This document shows positions 8,992 through 18,087 of a stretch of DNA of 64,000 bases, in pieces (the stretch's first letter is position 1; each line of letters begins with the position of its first letter). The stretch lies in assembly GCF_029889745.1 (NCBI RefSeq), contig NZ_CP123639.1, forward strand, positions 1,058,501 to 1,122,500, written 5' to 3'. This DNA is from Ligilactobacillus faecis. GTDB taxonomy: Bacteria; Bacillota; Bacilli; Lactobacillales; Lactobacillaceae. Position numbers and translations under genes: made by a program. Under the pieces are notes generated by a model. The model ran no database searches and was not told the origin of the DNA. It was given only the letters and a program-made list of their open reading frames with translations.

Positions 8992-9020
8992 TTGAGCTAA
9001 ACCGGGAGACGTTCTATAAT
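8992..9020 (+). promoter_or_regulatory. Promoter of the small-gene pair
   Basis: TTGAGC (8992-8997) and TATAAT (9015-9020) are 17 bases apart, about 25 bases before the 9048 reading frame. Confidence 0.6.
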
Positions 9021-9047
9021 TTGAGATAGATAGGTAGGTGGATGCAT

Positions 9048-9352
9048 TTGAAAAAATATCACTTTCAAGTAGCACCAGAGCTTCAAGAAAAACTGACTGC
9101 AGTTGAACTTGAAACGCTAAAAAAGCAAGTTAAAGAACATCTCGAACATGATTTTTTCGGATCAAACCGATCAAGACAGACTTAAAAGTCAAATGCTACG
9201 AGCAAAAAGTCCATTTAGCTAAGCAAACTTATCGTGTGGCATTTTTAGTGACTGCTAAAGAAGTTGAGCTTTGTTACTTGAGCTCGAGCTTGATCAAACG
9301 TGTTTTTGACAAAGAAGTTCAAAAATATTTACGCAAACGGCAAAAGAGGTGA
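9048..9352 (+). pseudogene. Small hypothetical gene with frameshift at a T6 run
   Basis: A frame starting with TTG at 9048 (AGGTAGGTGG 7 bases upstream; an ATG at 9042 lies too close to the site) reads KKYHFQVAPELQEKL ... KEHLEHDFF and then meets a stop about 9183. From the T6 run (9152-9157) another frame reads RIKPIKTDLKVKCYEQK ... VFDKEVQKYLRKRQKR to a stop at 9350-9352. Adding one T restores a single protein of about 101 residues. So this is a one-base deletion, a sequencing error or a slippage site. The product is unrecognised, charged and probably cytosolic. Its end touches the next gene. Confidence 0.5.
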
Positions 9353-9360
9353 GCTTGGTA

Positions 9361-9642
9361 GTGCAAATGATCGCTAAAAAACAACTCAAGCAGCTCGTGA
9401 AACGGCAAGTCAAAAGTCCGTATGCTTTTTCAATCAAATTTTTGACTTTTAAAAAAGATCGTGCGCTTGAATTGAGCTATCGCGAAGGCAAGTATTTTTT
9501 CAGTGAAAATGGTTTTGAAAAAAAGGAACAAGTCTTTACGACGGCAGCTCAAGCTAGTAAGGCACTTTTACAAGCAGCCGAATACGAATTCAAACGAAGT
9601 CACAAACTCTATTTTATTCAAACAAAGGATCGATCGAACTGA
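9361..9642 (+). CDS. Small hypothetical basic protein
   Basis: A 93-residue product starting at GTG 9361, 7 bases after AGAGGTGAG; a GTG at 9349 or an ATG at 9367 is possible. The sequence (KKQLKQLVKRQVKSPYAF ... LELSYREGKYFFSENG) has no recognised domain, signal or membrane segment. It appears to be the second gene of a two-gene transcript with the frameshifted frame at 9048, and the two proteins share a style of basic residues and beta-strand-like segments. Function unknown. The stop codon lies in the loop of a terminator hairpin. Confidence 0.6.
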   Translation: MQMIAKKQLKQLVKRQVKSPYAFSIKFLTFKKDRALELSYREGKYFFSENGFEKKEQVFTTAAQASKALLQAAEYEFKRSHKLYFIQTKDRSN

Positions 9643-9656
9643 TCGATCTTTTTTTT
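9624..9656 (+). terminator. Terminator after the small-gene pair
   Basis: GATCGATC (9628-9635) and GATCGATC (9641-9648), each self-complementary, flank a 5-base loop and are followed by eight Ts. Confidence 0.8.
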
Positions 9657-9701
9657 CATGGTGGCACAGTTTAGTGTGTCATAAGGTGCTCTAGCAATTA
9701 T

Positions 9702-9715
9702 TGAAAGCGCATACT
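9702..9715 (+). promoter_or_regulatory. Probable cre site before mtlA
   Basis: TGAAAGCGCATACT is a near match to the CcpA cre consensus, shares AGCGCATAC with the cre before the GH35 operon, and lies 45 bases before mtlA. Mannitol operons are commonly under CcpA control. Confidence 0.5.
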
Positions 9716-9759
9716 TTAAATTTTAAAATTAAATTGTAAACAGATAAGGAGGCGCGGAA

Positions 9760-11508
9760 ATGGAAACAGGAAAGCAGAAAACATCACTCAAAGCAAAGAT
9801 CCAAAAACTCGGGACGGCACTTTCGGGGATGGTGATGCCAAATATTGCTGCGATCATTGCGTGGGGCTTGATCACAGCGATCTTTATGGAGAAAGGTTGG
9901 TTCCCCAATAAACAGATCGCTGAATTGATCGATCCGATGTTAGATTATCTCCTCCCGTTACTGATCGGTTATGTTGGTGGACGTATGGTCGATGAAGAGC
10001 GCGGTGCGATCGTTGGTGCGATCGCAACGATGGGGGTCGTAGTTGGTTCAGATGTTCCGATGTTTTTAGGGGCAATGATCATGGGACCACTTGGAGGGTA
10101 TTGTATCAAAAAGCTCGATGAACTCTTTCAAGCAAAGATCCGTTCAGGCTTTGAAATGATCTATAACAATTTTTCAAGTGGAATCATGGGAATGTTGCTT
10201 GCGATCTTAGGCGTGTATATCGTCAATCCGATCGTTAGTTCAGGAAGCCACTTGATGAGCCAAGGTGTTGACTGGATCATTTCGATCCATATGTTACCAT
10301 TAGCAAATATTTTTATCGAACCAGCCAAAGTGCTGTTCTTAAACAACGCGATCGGTAATGGGATCTTAGTGCCTTTAGGGGTCCAACAAGTTGCTAGTGC
10401 GGGTAAATCAGTATTATTTTTACTTGAATCAAATCCCGGCCCAGGGTTAGGGGTCTTATTAGCCTTTATGTTCTTTGGTAAAGGCAACGCCAAAGCTTCT
10501 GCTCCTGGGGCAGTCGTGATCCAATTTATCGGGGGGATCCATGAGATCTATTTCCCATATATTTTGATGAAGCCAGCTTTATTTTTAGCTGTGATCGCTG
10601 GTGGGGTGACTGGGACGTTTACCTTCCAACTCTTTGGCGCCGGGCTCAGAGCCGCTGCTTCGCCAGGCTCGATCATCGCGATCATGATGATGACCGCCCA
10701 AGGTAGTTATTTAGGAGTCTTAGCCGGGATCGCTTCGGCCGCTATCGTTTCGTTTATCATCGCTGCGATCATCTTAAAAGCTGACCGCAAGAGTGAAGGC
10801 GATGATGAATTTGCTGCAAAACAACGTGAGATGAAGCAGATGAAAGCTGAGTCAAAAGGCCAAGCTACTGAGACAACTGATTTGACAGATTATGCAAACG
10901 TCAAAAAGATCATCTTTGCTTGTGATGCGGGAATGGGCTCGTCTGCGATGGGAGCTTCGCTGTTACGCGACAAAGTCAAAAAAGCAGGTTTAAATGAGAT
11001 CTCAGTGACAAACACGGCAGTCAGTCGCTTAAAAGATGAACCAAACTTACTTGTCGTAACGCAAGAAGAATTAGCTGAACGCGCGGCGCAAAAGACACCA
11101 CATGCAGTGCATATCCAAGTCGGAAACTTTTTGAACAGTCCAAAATACGATGAGATCATTGCCAAATTAAAAACAAGCACTTACCTTGAACCTGAAACAA
11201 ATTCACCAGAAACTAAAGCTAAACCAGAGCTTGAACTTGATCAAGTAGAAGAGATCGATTTTATCCGACACGATCAAAATCGCGGGACTTCGACGATGGC
11301 AGTCAGTCTCCTGAAAGATAAATTGCATGAGCAAGGTAAAAATATTCCAGTCAAAGCAGTGCGTTTAGCTGATCTAAAAGATGATCACCATCATTTAGTG
11401 ATCGTGACAAAAGAAGCACAAAAGAATTTAGAAGTTCGTTATACAAATGTCCAAGTTTTAGTCGTTTCAGATCTTTTAGATCTTGACGTTTTACTTGAAA
11501 AACTTTGA
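9760..11508 (+). CDS. mtlA: Mannitol PTS IICB with second, degenerate IIB domain
   Basis: A 582-residue membrane protein. Residues 1-345 form the EIIC-Mtl channel (GTALSGMVMPNIAAIIAWGL, FIGGIHEIYFPYILMKP). A IIB domain follows at about 380-470 with the phosphocysteine in IIFACDAGMGSSAMGAS. After a Glu/Pro-rich linker, residues of about 500-582 repeat the IIB fold, but the P-loop reads IDFIRHDQNRGTSTMA with no cysteine, so it cannot be phosphorylated there. GGAGGCG precedes the ATG. It heads mtlA-mtlF-mtlD-mtlR and imports mannitol as mannitol-1-P. Confidence 0.93.
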   Translation: METGKQKTSLKAKIQKLGTALSGMVMPNIAAIIAWGLITAIFMEKGWFPNKQIAELIDPMLDYLLPLLIGYVGGRMVDEERGAIVGAIATMGVVVGSDVPMFLGAMIMGPLGGYCIKKLDELFQAKIRSGFEMIYNNFSSGIMGMLLAILGVYIVNPIVSSGSHLMSQGVDWIISIHMLPLANIFIEPAKVLFLNNAIGNGILVPLGVQQVASAGKSVLFLLESNPGPGLGVLLAFMFFGKGNAKASAPGAVVIQFIGGIHEIYFPYILMKPALFLAVIAGGVTGTFTFQLFGAGLRAAASPGSIIAIMMMTAQGSYLGVLAGIASAAIVSFIIAAIILKADRKSEGDDEFAAKQREMKQMKAESKGQATETTDLTDYANVKKIIFACDAGMGSSAMGASLLRDKVKKAGLNEISVTNTAVSRLKDEPNLLVVTQEELAERAAQKTPHAVHIQVGNFLNSPKYDEIIAKLKTSTYLEPETNSPETKAKPELELDQVEEIDFIRHDQNRGTSTMAVSLLKDKLHEQGKNIPVKAVRLADLKDDHHHLVIVTKEAQKNLEVRYTNVQVLVVSDLLDLDVLLEKL

Positions 11509-11521
11509 GAGGTGTAAGCAC

Positions 11522-11968
11522 ATGGAATTAACAAAAGATATGATCTTATTAGATCAAGCACCCGCTACCAAAACTGAGGCGATCCGCTTAGCCGGACAGT
11601 TGCTCGTCAAAGCTGGCTGTGTTAAAGAAGAGTATATCGATTCGATGATCGCAAGAAATAATGATGTTTCGACATATATGGGCAATTTCATCGCGATCCC
11701 CCACGGAACTGACGCTGGCAAAAAATATATCGAAAAAACAGGGATCTCAGTCGTTCAAGTTCCATTAGGTGTTGACTTTAGTAATGATGCAGCGACAGAG
11801 AATCTAGTGACGGTCGTTTTTGGGATCGCAGGCTCAAATAACGAGCATTTAGAGTTGCTCTCTCAGATCGCACTTTTTTGTAGTGATGTTTCAAACGTAG
11901 CCAAATTAGCAGATGCACAAAGTGAACAAGAGATCATAGATTTATTGAAAGAGGTCGGAAAAGAATGA
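11522..11968 (+). CDS. mtlF: Mannitol PTS IIA
   Basis: A 148-residue cytosolic IIA of the fructose/mannitol family. The active histidine lies in FIAIPHGTD. The ATG at 11522 follows GAGAGGTG, whereas an in-frame start at 11483 lies inside mtlA. It phosphorylates the IIB domain of MtlA, and the last codons overlap mtlD by 4 bases. Confidence 0.93.
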   Translation: MELTKDMILLDQAPATKTEAIRLAGQLLVKAGCVKEEYIDSMIARNNDVSTYMGNFIAIPHGTDAGKKYIEKTGISVVQVPLGVDFSNDAATENLVTVVFGIAGSNNEHLELLSQIALFCSDVSNVAKLADAQSEQEIIDLLKEVGKE

Positions 11969-13122
11969 AAAAAGCATTACATTTTGGAGCAGGTAATATC
12001 GGACGGGGCTTTATCGGAGAAGTTTTGGCTAAAAACGGTTTTGCGATCACATTTGTTGATGTTTCAGAAGAGATCATCGATGCTTTAAATGAGAAAGGTG
12101 CCTATAAGATCTTCTTAGCTGGACCAGAAAAAGAAGAGCAACTGATCACAAATGTCAAAGGGATAAATAATGCGCTTGAACCAGAAAAAGTTAGCGCAGC
12201 TTTGGTAGAAACAGATCTAGTGACGACTGCGATCGGACCTAAGATCTTACCAAAGATCGCTCCTTTGATCGCTTCTGGGATCAAGCAACGTAAACAAGCT
12301 AAAAAGATGCGACCGTTAGATGTGATCGCCTGTGAGAACATGATCGGTGGCTCACAATTTTTAAGACAAGAAGTCTATCGTTACTTAGATGGACCTGAGC
12401 GTGCTTATGCTGATGAATATCTAGGTTTTCCAAACGCTGCTGTTGATCGGATCGTACCTAAACAAGACCACACAGATCCTTTGTCAGTCACTGTCGAGCC
12501 TTTCAAAGAGTGGGTCGTAGACGAAAGTCAACTCAAAGCTCCAGCGCTAAAATTGACGGAAGTTCATTATGCTAAAGATCTTGAACCCTATATCGAGCGT
12601 AAACTTTTTTCGGTCAATACTGGACATGCGACAGTTGCTTATACTGGAGCTGATCTAGGCTACCAGACGATCAAAGATGCGATCAAAGATCCTAAAGTTT
12701 TGCAACGCTTGCGTGCGGTTTTAAGTGAGACTAGAGCCTTGTTGCTTGCTAAATGGGACTTTAGTGCAAAAGAACTTGAAGATTACCACCAAAAGATCAT
12801 CGCCCGCTTTGAAAATCCTTATCTTTCTGATGAGATCGTTCGCGTTGGCCGTACACCGCTCCGGAAATTGGGTTATAACGAGCGCTTTATTCGCCCCTTG
12901 CGTGAGAGTTTTGCCCGCGGGCTTAATTATCAAGCACTTTTAGAGACGACCGCGTTGATCTATCGTTTCGACGACCCAAAAGATGAAGAAAGCCAAAAGT
13001 TGGCGTCTCTCTTAGCGACCCGACCGCTGAAAACTGTGATCAGTGAGACGACTGGATTAGATCCAAAAAAAGATCATGTCTTGATCGAACAGTTAGCTAC
13101 ATGTTATTTACAGCATAAATAA
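11965..13122 (+). CDS. mtlD: Mannitol-1-phosphate 5-dehydrogenase
   Basis: A 385-residue NAD-dependent long-chain dehydrogenase that converts mannitol-1-P to fructose-6-P. The Rossmann motif [14 protein letters not shown] is at the N-terminus, and [16 protein letters not shown] carries the catalytic Lys and conserved family segment. The start overlaps the mtlF stop (ATGA), indicating translational coupling. Full length for the family. Confidence 0.95.
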   Translation: MKKALHFGAGNIGRGFIGEVLAKNGFAITFVDVSEEIIDALNEKGAYKIFLAGPEKEEQLITNVKGINNALEPEKVSAALVETDLVTTAIGPKILPKIAPLIASGIKQRKQAKKMRPLDVIACENMIGGSQFLRQEVYRYLDGPERAYADEYLGFPNAAVDRIVPKQDHTDPLSVTVEPFKEWVVDESQLKAPALKLTEVHYAKDLEPYIERKLFSVNTGHATVAYTGADLGYQTIKDAIKDPKVLQRLRAVLSETRALLLAKWDFSAKELEDYHQKIIARFENPYLSDEIVRVGRTPLRKLGYNERFIRPLRESFARGLNYQALLETTALIYRFDDPKDEESQKLASLLATRPLKTVISETTGLDPKKDHVLIEQLATCYLQHK

Positions 13123-13136
13123 TGTAATGTTCAACT

Positions 13137-13176
13137 GAGGCGGGGCCGTCAAAATAACGGATACCGCCTTTTTAAT
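13137..13176 (+). terminator. Terminator after mtlD
   Basis: GAGGCGGGGCCGT pairs imperfectly with ACGGATACCGCC, followed by five Ts. A TATAAT at 13179-13184 just beyond suggests that mtlR also has its own promoter. Confidence 0.7.
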
Positions 13177-13228
13177 GTATAATTATTATAGCTATAAAAA
13201 TTATTGGATCTTAAGAAAGGAACGGGAT

Positions 13229-15286
13229 ATGGTCAAATTAAGTGAGCGTCAAAAAGTCATTTTAACTGCCTTTTTCCAAAATGAGGTCAAGGGAGTTGCG
13301 CTCGATCAGTTGAAAAAGCAAACTAAAGCTAGTCGGCGCACGATCTACCGTGAATTTAATGAATTAAGTCTTTATTTAGATCATTTAGGACTCAAGATCA
13401 GAAATGAACAAGGACGTTATCGCTTAAAAGGTGCAGCGTCAGGTCTGACGCAGTTGCAAGAACTCTTAGGAGTCCAAACTGAGGTCAGCCTTCCGTTAAA
13501 AAGTAAGCGCCGCCAAAATGCGTTAGCGGCATTATTACTTTTAGCTGATGAGCCCCAAAAGATCGTTGGTCTAGCTTTAGAACTAGATGTCAGCGAAAAT
13601 ACGATCAAGCGGGATCTAAATATTTTAGAAGAAGCGTTAGCAGATTTTGCAGTCGAGATAAAGCGAAAGAAGGGCAGTGGTGTTTGGCTCCAAACAACAG
13701 AAACGATCCGCCGCCAGATCTTATGCGAGATCTTATTAAATGAACTCAATGACTACCAATTCTTTGAGTACTTGACTGGTCAATGGCAGACGCCAGATAT
13801 CTTTTTACGGCTTTTGCCACGAGAATTGCTAGTCGCATGCCATAATGGCCTCAAAAAAAGCGTCTTTGAAAAAACGTCAGTCACAAGTGATCAACAGACG
13901 ATCACTTTGATCTTGTACTTTGCCTTGTGTCTCTTTCGAAGCCAACAAAAGCACTATGTGACGAAAGCACCAGATAGTGATGCTTTGCGTTATCAAGCTT
14001 TAGTTTATCGCTTTTTAGCAGTATGTGAACTCAAGAGCACTTTGCCCCAAGGTGAAGTGAATTATTTAGCAGAAAAATTGCAACAAGTTATCCAAAAAAA
14101 ACATACTGTTGATTATGAAAATGAATTTGAGTTGAGCATTTCGCTCAAAGTCAAAGATCTGATCGCTTTAGTCTCAAAAAAAGTCAAATACGATTTTGCG
14201 CGCGATCCACTTTTCTTTAAAAAACTTGCAACACATATCGTCAATTTGATCCAAAATGAAGAAAGCGGGCTACCAGACGTTAAGATCGAGATGCTTGAAC
14301 GGCTACAAAAAGAACATCAGGTACTTTTTTTGAGTATCAAACAAGCGTGGCAAGAGATCTTCTTTGATAAAACGCTGACTGAGACTGAATTGCAATTGAT
14401 CTTGCTCTATTTTGCAAGTCAATTGACGACATCTAAGAAAAATGAACGCTTAGCGGTTTTAGTGATCTGTGAAAATGGGATCGGCACGTCTTCGATCTTA
14501 AAACAGCGTTTGAAAAAAGAACTTCCACAGATCAAACAGATCAAGATCGCTAAAGTTTTTGAATTAGCAGAACTTAGCTTAAAAGAATATGATGTCGTTT
14601 TATCGACGCTGATGCTTCCGGGATTTCCTAGAGATTATCAGATCGTTAGTCCACTTTTGACTGCTACAGAATTAAAGCGCTTAAAAGAATTTTTAGCACA
14701 ATATCAAAAAGAATATTTGAGTAAAGCGAGTCCTGCAGCAGCTAAAGAACCAACAGATCTACCTGAGAAATTAGCGTTTATCGCGCAAAAAGCCTTTTTT
14801 TGTTCAGAACTGGTCAGTAGTTTGACGATCAAACGCTTAGAGATCACGACAGATTCTTTGCCTACTGTGATCGCACAAGCAGTTGCTAAAGTTTCACGAG
14901 AGATCATAACTGACCGTGCTCAAGTTACCCAAGCCCTTTTAGCGCGTGAAAAATTAGCTCCGATCGGATTACCAGAAAGTTCGTTGGCATTGTTACATAC
15001 TGTCAGTTCAGCAGTCACGCAGTGCCATTTTATGATCTTTGATCTGACGCGCCCCTTACCGATGTTAGCGATGGATCAAACAAAGATCGCAGTTACGCGC
15101 TTTTTATTGATCCTAGGTCCTAAAGAAATGTCAGACAGTGAACGGGAAACTTTAGGATCGATCAGTAGTATGATCATCATGAGCGATCAAACTTTAGCTT
15201 TATTTACATCAGGTACGAAAGAAGTTTTGCAAACACAGCTGGCAAAGCACTTTTTAAAAGAAATAAAAAGTGGTATACCAATTTGA
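13229..15286 (+). CDS. mtlR: MtlR-type PRD transcriptional activator
   Basis: A 685-residue regulator: N-terminal helix-turn-helix segments (LSERQKVILTAFFQ ... KASRRTIYREFNELSLYL and ELDVSENTIKRDLNILEEAL), two PRD domains (about 170-400), an EIIB-Gat-like domain (LAVLVICENGIGTSSILKQRL, about 415-500) and a C-terminal EIIA-like domain (about 540-685, SLALLHTVSSAVTQCHFMIF). Such proteins activate mannitol genes when PRDs are phosphorylated by HPr and the IIB domain is not. The ATG at 13229 follows AAAGGAACGGG; the upstream frame to 13175 lies in the promoter. The order mtlA-F-D-R differs from the common mtlA-R-F-D. Confidence 0.88.
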   Translation: MVKLSERQKVILTAFFQNEVKGVALDQLKKQTKASRRTIYREFNELSLYLDHLGLKIRNEQGRYRLKGAASGLTQLQELLGVQTEVSLPLKSKRRQNALAALLLLADEPQKIVGLALELDVSENTIKRDLNILEEALADFAVEIKRKKGSGVWLQTTETIRRQILCEILLNELNDYQFFEYLTGQWQTPDIFLRLLPRELLVACHNGLKKSVFEKTSVTSDQQTITLILYFALCLFRSQQKHYVTKAPDSDALRYQALVYRFLAVCELKSTLPQGEVNYLAEKLQQVIQKKHTVDYENEFELSISLKVKDLIALVSKKVKYDFARDPLFFKKLATHIVNLIQNEESGLPDVKIEMLERLQKEHQVLFLSIKQAWQEIFFDKTLTETELQLILLYFASQLTTSKKNERLAVLVICENGIGTSSILKQRLKKELPQIKQIKIAKVFELAELSLKEYDVVLSTLMLPGFPRDYQIVSPLLTATELKRLKEFLAQYQKEYLSKASPAAAKEPTDLPEKLAFIAQKAFFCSELVSSLTIKRLEITTDSLPTVIAQAVAKVSREIITDRAQVTQALLAREKLAPIGLPESSLALLHTVSSAVTQCHFMIFDLTRPLPMLAMDQTKIAVTRFLLILGPKEMSDSERETLGSISSMIIMSDQTLALFTSGTKEVLQTQLAKHFLKEIKSGIPI
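15269..15282. promoter_or_regulatory. TGGTATACCA site at the end of mtlR
   Basis: AGTGGTATACCAAT is a GntR (NagR-like) core palindrome that overlaps the last mtlR codons and lies upstream of the glmS -35. With the 15381 site it may form an operator pair. Confidence 0.45.
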
Positions 15287-15297
15287 AATTTTATTAG

Positions 15298-15326
15298 TTG
15301 ACAGGGTCATTTAGTTGCGCTATATT
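15298..15326 (+). promoter_or_regulatory. glmS promoter
   Basis: TTGACA (15298-15303) and TATATT (15321-15326) are separated by 17 bases. The leader to the start codon is about 85 bases, too short for a glmS ribozyme plus spacer, and no ribozyme core was recognised. Confidence 0.65.
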
Positions 15327-15380
15327 TAGTTTTGTTACTTGATATAAGAGTGATTTTAACTATTTGATGTTATTCGATAA

Positions 15381-15390
15381 GGTATATACC
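15381..15390. promoter_or_regulatory. GGTATATACC operator before glmS
   Basis: A perfect palindrome, identical to 2116-2125, in the glmS leader about 27 bases before the ATG. With the 15269 and 17301 sites it points to a shared GntR-family regulator of amino-sugar genes. Confidence 0.5.
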
Positions 15391-15416
15391 AATTTTTAGA
15401 ATGTGAGGTATTTGAT

Positions 15417-17234
15417 ATGTGTGGTATTGTTGGGGTTACAGGCAATAGCAATGCAAAAGATATTTTATTAGACGGCTTAGAACAACTTGAATATCGTGGC
15501 TATGACTCAGCTGGGATCTATGTCAATGATCAGCACGGTGATGGTTTTTTAGTTAAAGAAAAGGGACGGATCGCAGACTTACGCGCTTTAGTCGGGGATG
15601 AGGTCGTTGGCTCAACTGGGATCGGACATACTCGTTGGGCGACACACGGTGTGCCAAGCGTACGTAATGCCCATCCACATGTTTCAGCTAATGGGCGTTT
15701 CTTTTTAGTGCATAACGGTGTGATCGGTAACTTTGCCCAATTACGCGAAACATACTTACAAGATGTTGAGCTAAAAAGTGATACCGACACCGAGATCATC
15801 GTTCAATTAGTCGGAAAATTCTCTGATGAAGGTCTCGATACTTTAGCAGCTTTCCGAAAAGTTTTAAGTTTAGTCGATGAAAGTTCTTCTTATTCCTTTT
15901 TGATGATGGACAAAGAACAACCAGAAAAGCTTTTTGTTGCTAAAAATAAGAGTCCACTTTTGATCGGGGTCGGTGCAGGTTTTAACGTTGTTTGTTCCGA
16001 TGCAGTTGCCATGTTGACACAAACGCATGATTTTATCGAATTGACAGACGGTGAAGTCGTGATCGTGACACCAGATCAGATCAAGATCTTAGATGAAAAA
16101 GATCATGAGATCAAACGAAAACCATTCCATGTGGATACTGATCCCGCTGCTGCTCAAAAAGGCGCTTACCCACACTATATGTTGAAAGAGATCGATGAAC
16201 AACCAGGTGTGATGCGGACTTTAGTGCAAGAGTATTTTGATGCTTCTGGTAATGTCAAGATCGATCAAGACTTGCTCGATACTTTAGGTCAAGCTGATCG
16301 TTTATATATCGTAGCTGCTGGGACAAGTTATCATGCTGGGCTCGTTGGCAAAGAGCTTTTTGAAAAATTAGCTGGTATCCCAACAGAAGTTCATGTGGCC
16401 TCTGAATTTGCTTATAATCCACCGCTCTTATCGAAGCGTCCATTCTTTATCTTCTTGACTCAAAGTGGTGAAACAGCTGATAGTCGCCAAGTTTTGACTC
16501 AAGTCAATGAATGGGGCTATCCAAGTTTGACGATCACTAACGTGCCAAACTCAACGCTTTCGCGCGAAGCGAGCTACACGCTTTTATTACATGCTGGGCC
16601 TGAGATCGCTGTTGCTTCTACAAAAGCTTATACGGCTCAGATCGCCTTAGAAGCGATCTTAGTCAAAGCTTACGGCGAAGCCAAAGGGATCCAAAAAGTC
16701 AAAGACTTTGATGTGGCTTCTGAATTGACTAAAGTTGCTAATGGGATGCAAGAATTAGTTGATGAAAAGCATAATGTCGAACAGATCGCTAAAGAGATGT
16801 TGAGTACAACGCGAAACGCCTTTTACATCGGACGCGGAGTCGACTACGCTTTAGCACAAGAAGCGGCTTTGAAACTCAAAGAAGTTTCTTATGTCCAAAC
16901 AGAAGGGTTTGCTTCAGGTGAATTGAAACACGGAACGATCGCCTTGATCGAAGAAGGTACACCAGTTGTGGCGATCATCACAGATCCAAAAACAGCTGCC
17001 CATACAAGAAGTAACGCACAAGAGGTCTTAGCGCGCGGTGCTAATGTCTTGTTCATCGCTAGTCGTGATCTGGCAACAGATAATGATCAGATCGTCTTAC
17101 CAGAAGTTGACCCGTTACTTTCTCCACTTGTGTCAGTCGTGCCAACACAATTACTGGCTTATTACACAAGTATCCAACGTGGTTACGATGTCGACAAGCC
17201 ACGTAACTTAGCTAAGAGCGTAACAGTCGAATAA
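15417..17234 (+). CDS. glmS: Glutamine-fructose-6-phosphate aminotransferase
   Basis: A 605-residue cytosolic enzyme that makes glucosamine-6-P from fructose-6-P and glutamine, the entry to cell-wall precursors. MCGIVGV gives the N-terminal nucleophile Cys after Met removal; HTRWATHG and the glutaminase domain span about 1-225. Two SIS isomerase domains follow (AAGTSYHAGLVGKELFEKLAG; IGRGVDYALAQEAALKLKEV), and the C-terminus ends DKPRNLAKSVTVE as in the family. GTGAGG precedes the ATG. A terminator separates it from nagB, which runs the reverse reaction. Confidence 0.96.
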   Translation: MCGIVGVTGNSNAKDILLDGLEQLEYRGYDSAGIYVNDQHGDGFLVKEKGRIADLRALVGDEVVGSTGIGHTRWATHGVPSVRNAHPHVSANGRFFLVHNGVIGNFAQLRETYLQDVELKSDTDTEIIVQLVGKFSDEGLDTLAAFRKVLSLVDESSSYSFLMMDKEQPEKLFVAKNKSPLLIGVGAGFNVVCSDAVAMLTQTHDFIELTDGEVVIVTPDQIKILDEKDHEIKRKPFHVDTDPAAAQKGAYPHYMLKEIDEQPGVMRTLVQEYFDASGNVKIDQDLLDTLGQADRLYIVAAGTSYHAGLVGKELFEKLAGIPTEVHVASEFAYNPPLLSKRPFFIFLTQSGETADSRQVLTQVNEWGYPSLTITNVPNSTLSREASYTLLLHAGPEIAVASTKAYTAQIALEAILVKAYGEAKGIQKVKDFDVASELTKVANGMQELVDEKHNVEQIAKEMLSTTRNAFYIGRGVDYALAQEAALKLKEVSYVQTEGFASGELKHGTIALIEEGTPVVAIITDPKTAAHTRSNAQEVLARGANVLFIASRDLATDNDQIVLPEVDPLLSPLVSVVPTQLLAYYTSIQRGYDVDKPRNLAKSVTVE

Positions 17235-17243
17235 AAATAATGT

Positions 17244-17271
17244 AAAGGATCGGGACTCTCCGATCCTTTTT
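17244..17271 (+). terminator. glmS terminator
   Basis: AAAGGATCGG (17244-17253) pairs with CCGATCCTTT (17260-17269), followed by Ts. Confidence 0.85.
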
Positions 17272-17273
17272 GC

Positions 17274-17316
17274 TTGCATTCTGTTAAAAAGCGCTCTATA
17301 ATTGGACTATACCAAT
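17274..17316 (+). promoter_or_regulatory. nagB promoter with overlapping GntR-type operator
   Basis: TTGCAT (17274-17279) and TATAAT (17297-17302) are 17 bases apart. ATTGGACTATACCAAT (17301-17316) overlaps the -10 and start point, close to published NagR/DasR-type sites. Occupation would block transcription. Confidence 0.6.
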
Positions 17317-17339
17317 AAATGATAAAGGGATGGGTGAAG

Positions 17340-18047
17340 ATGGAAGTTATTGTAGTCAAAGATAAAGTCGCTGGTGGCAAAAAAGCAGCTGAGATCTTTA
17401 AACAAGAATATGAGAGCGGTGCCAAAGTTTTTGGCTTAGCTACTGGTGGAACCCCAGAAACGACTTATGCCGAATTAGTCAAAAGTTCCCTTGATTTTAG
17501 TGATGCGATCTCGATCAATTTAGACGAGTATGTCGGGCTTGCCAAAGATGATCCCCAAAGCTATCACTACTATATGCAAGAACATCTCTTCAAAGATAAA
17601 CCATTCAAACATTCGTATTTACCAAACGGCAAGGAAAGCGATGCTAAAAAAGAAACTGCACGTTATCATGAAGTGATCGAAACACATCCGATCGATCTGC
17701 AATTGTTAGGGATCGGCGAAAACGGACATATCGGTTTTAATGAACCAGGGACGCCATTTGATTCAACGACAGCTAAGATCAAGTTGACAGATTCAACGAT
17801 CAAAGCGAATTCACGTTATTTTGCTGATCCAACAGATGTGCCACAATATGCTTATTCGATGGGGATCGGTGAGATCATGCAAGCTAAGCATATCTTATTA
17901 GAAGCTTTTGGTGAAAATAAAGCAAAAGCTGTCAAAGCAATGCTTGAAGGTGAAGTGACGCCAGACGTGCCGGCAAGTGTTTTACAAAAACATCCTAAAG
18001 TCACAGTCATCGTTGATGAAGCAGCTGCTAAATTATTGACTAAATAA
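17340..18047 (+). CDS. nagB: Glucosamine-6-phosphate deaminase
   Basis: A 235-residue enzyme that converts glucosamine-6-P to fructose-6-P and ammonia. [28 protein letters not shown] and [20 protein letters not shown] are family motifs, with the catalytic Asp in LDEY and the His in NGHIGFNEP. The short form, typical of Firmicutes, lacks the E. coli allosteric C-terminus. The ATG at 17340 follows AAAGGGATGGGTGA; an ATG at 17319 lies in the operator. It may complete GlcNAc use by NagA. Confidence 0.95.
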   Translation: MEVIVVKDKVAGGKKAAEIFKQEYESGAKVFGLATGGTPETTYAELVKSSLDFSDAISINLDEYVGLAKDDPQSYHYYMQEHLFKDKPFKHSYLPNGKESDAKKETARYHEVIETHPIDLQLLGIGENGHIGFNEPGTPFDSTTAKIKLTDSTIKANSRYFADPTDVPQYAYSMGIGEIMQAKHILLEAFGENKAKAVKAMLEGEVTPDVPASVLQKHPKVTVIVDEAAAKLLTK

Positions 18048-18058
18048 AACTTAATTTA

Positions 18059-18087
18059 GGCCTCGTAGCGACTACGAGGCTTTTTTG
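18059..18087 (+). terminator. nagB terminator
   Basis: GCCTCGTAG pairs with CTACGAGGC around CGA, followed by TTTTTT. Confidence 0.87.

Noticed and set aside
9503-9694. 63-codon plus-strand frame overlapping the small hypothetical gene
   Set aside because: No start signal, and it runs through the terminator of the 9361 gene.
15303-15416. Possible glmS ribozyme before glmS
   Set aside because: The leader is too short and lacks the ribozyme's conserved core; GntR-like palindromes explain the region better.
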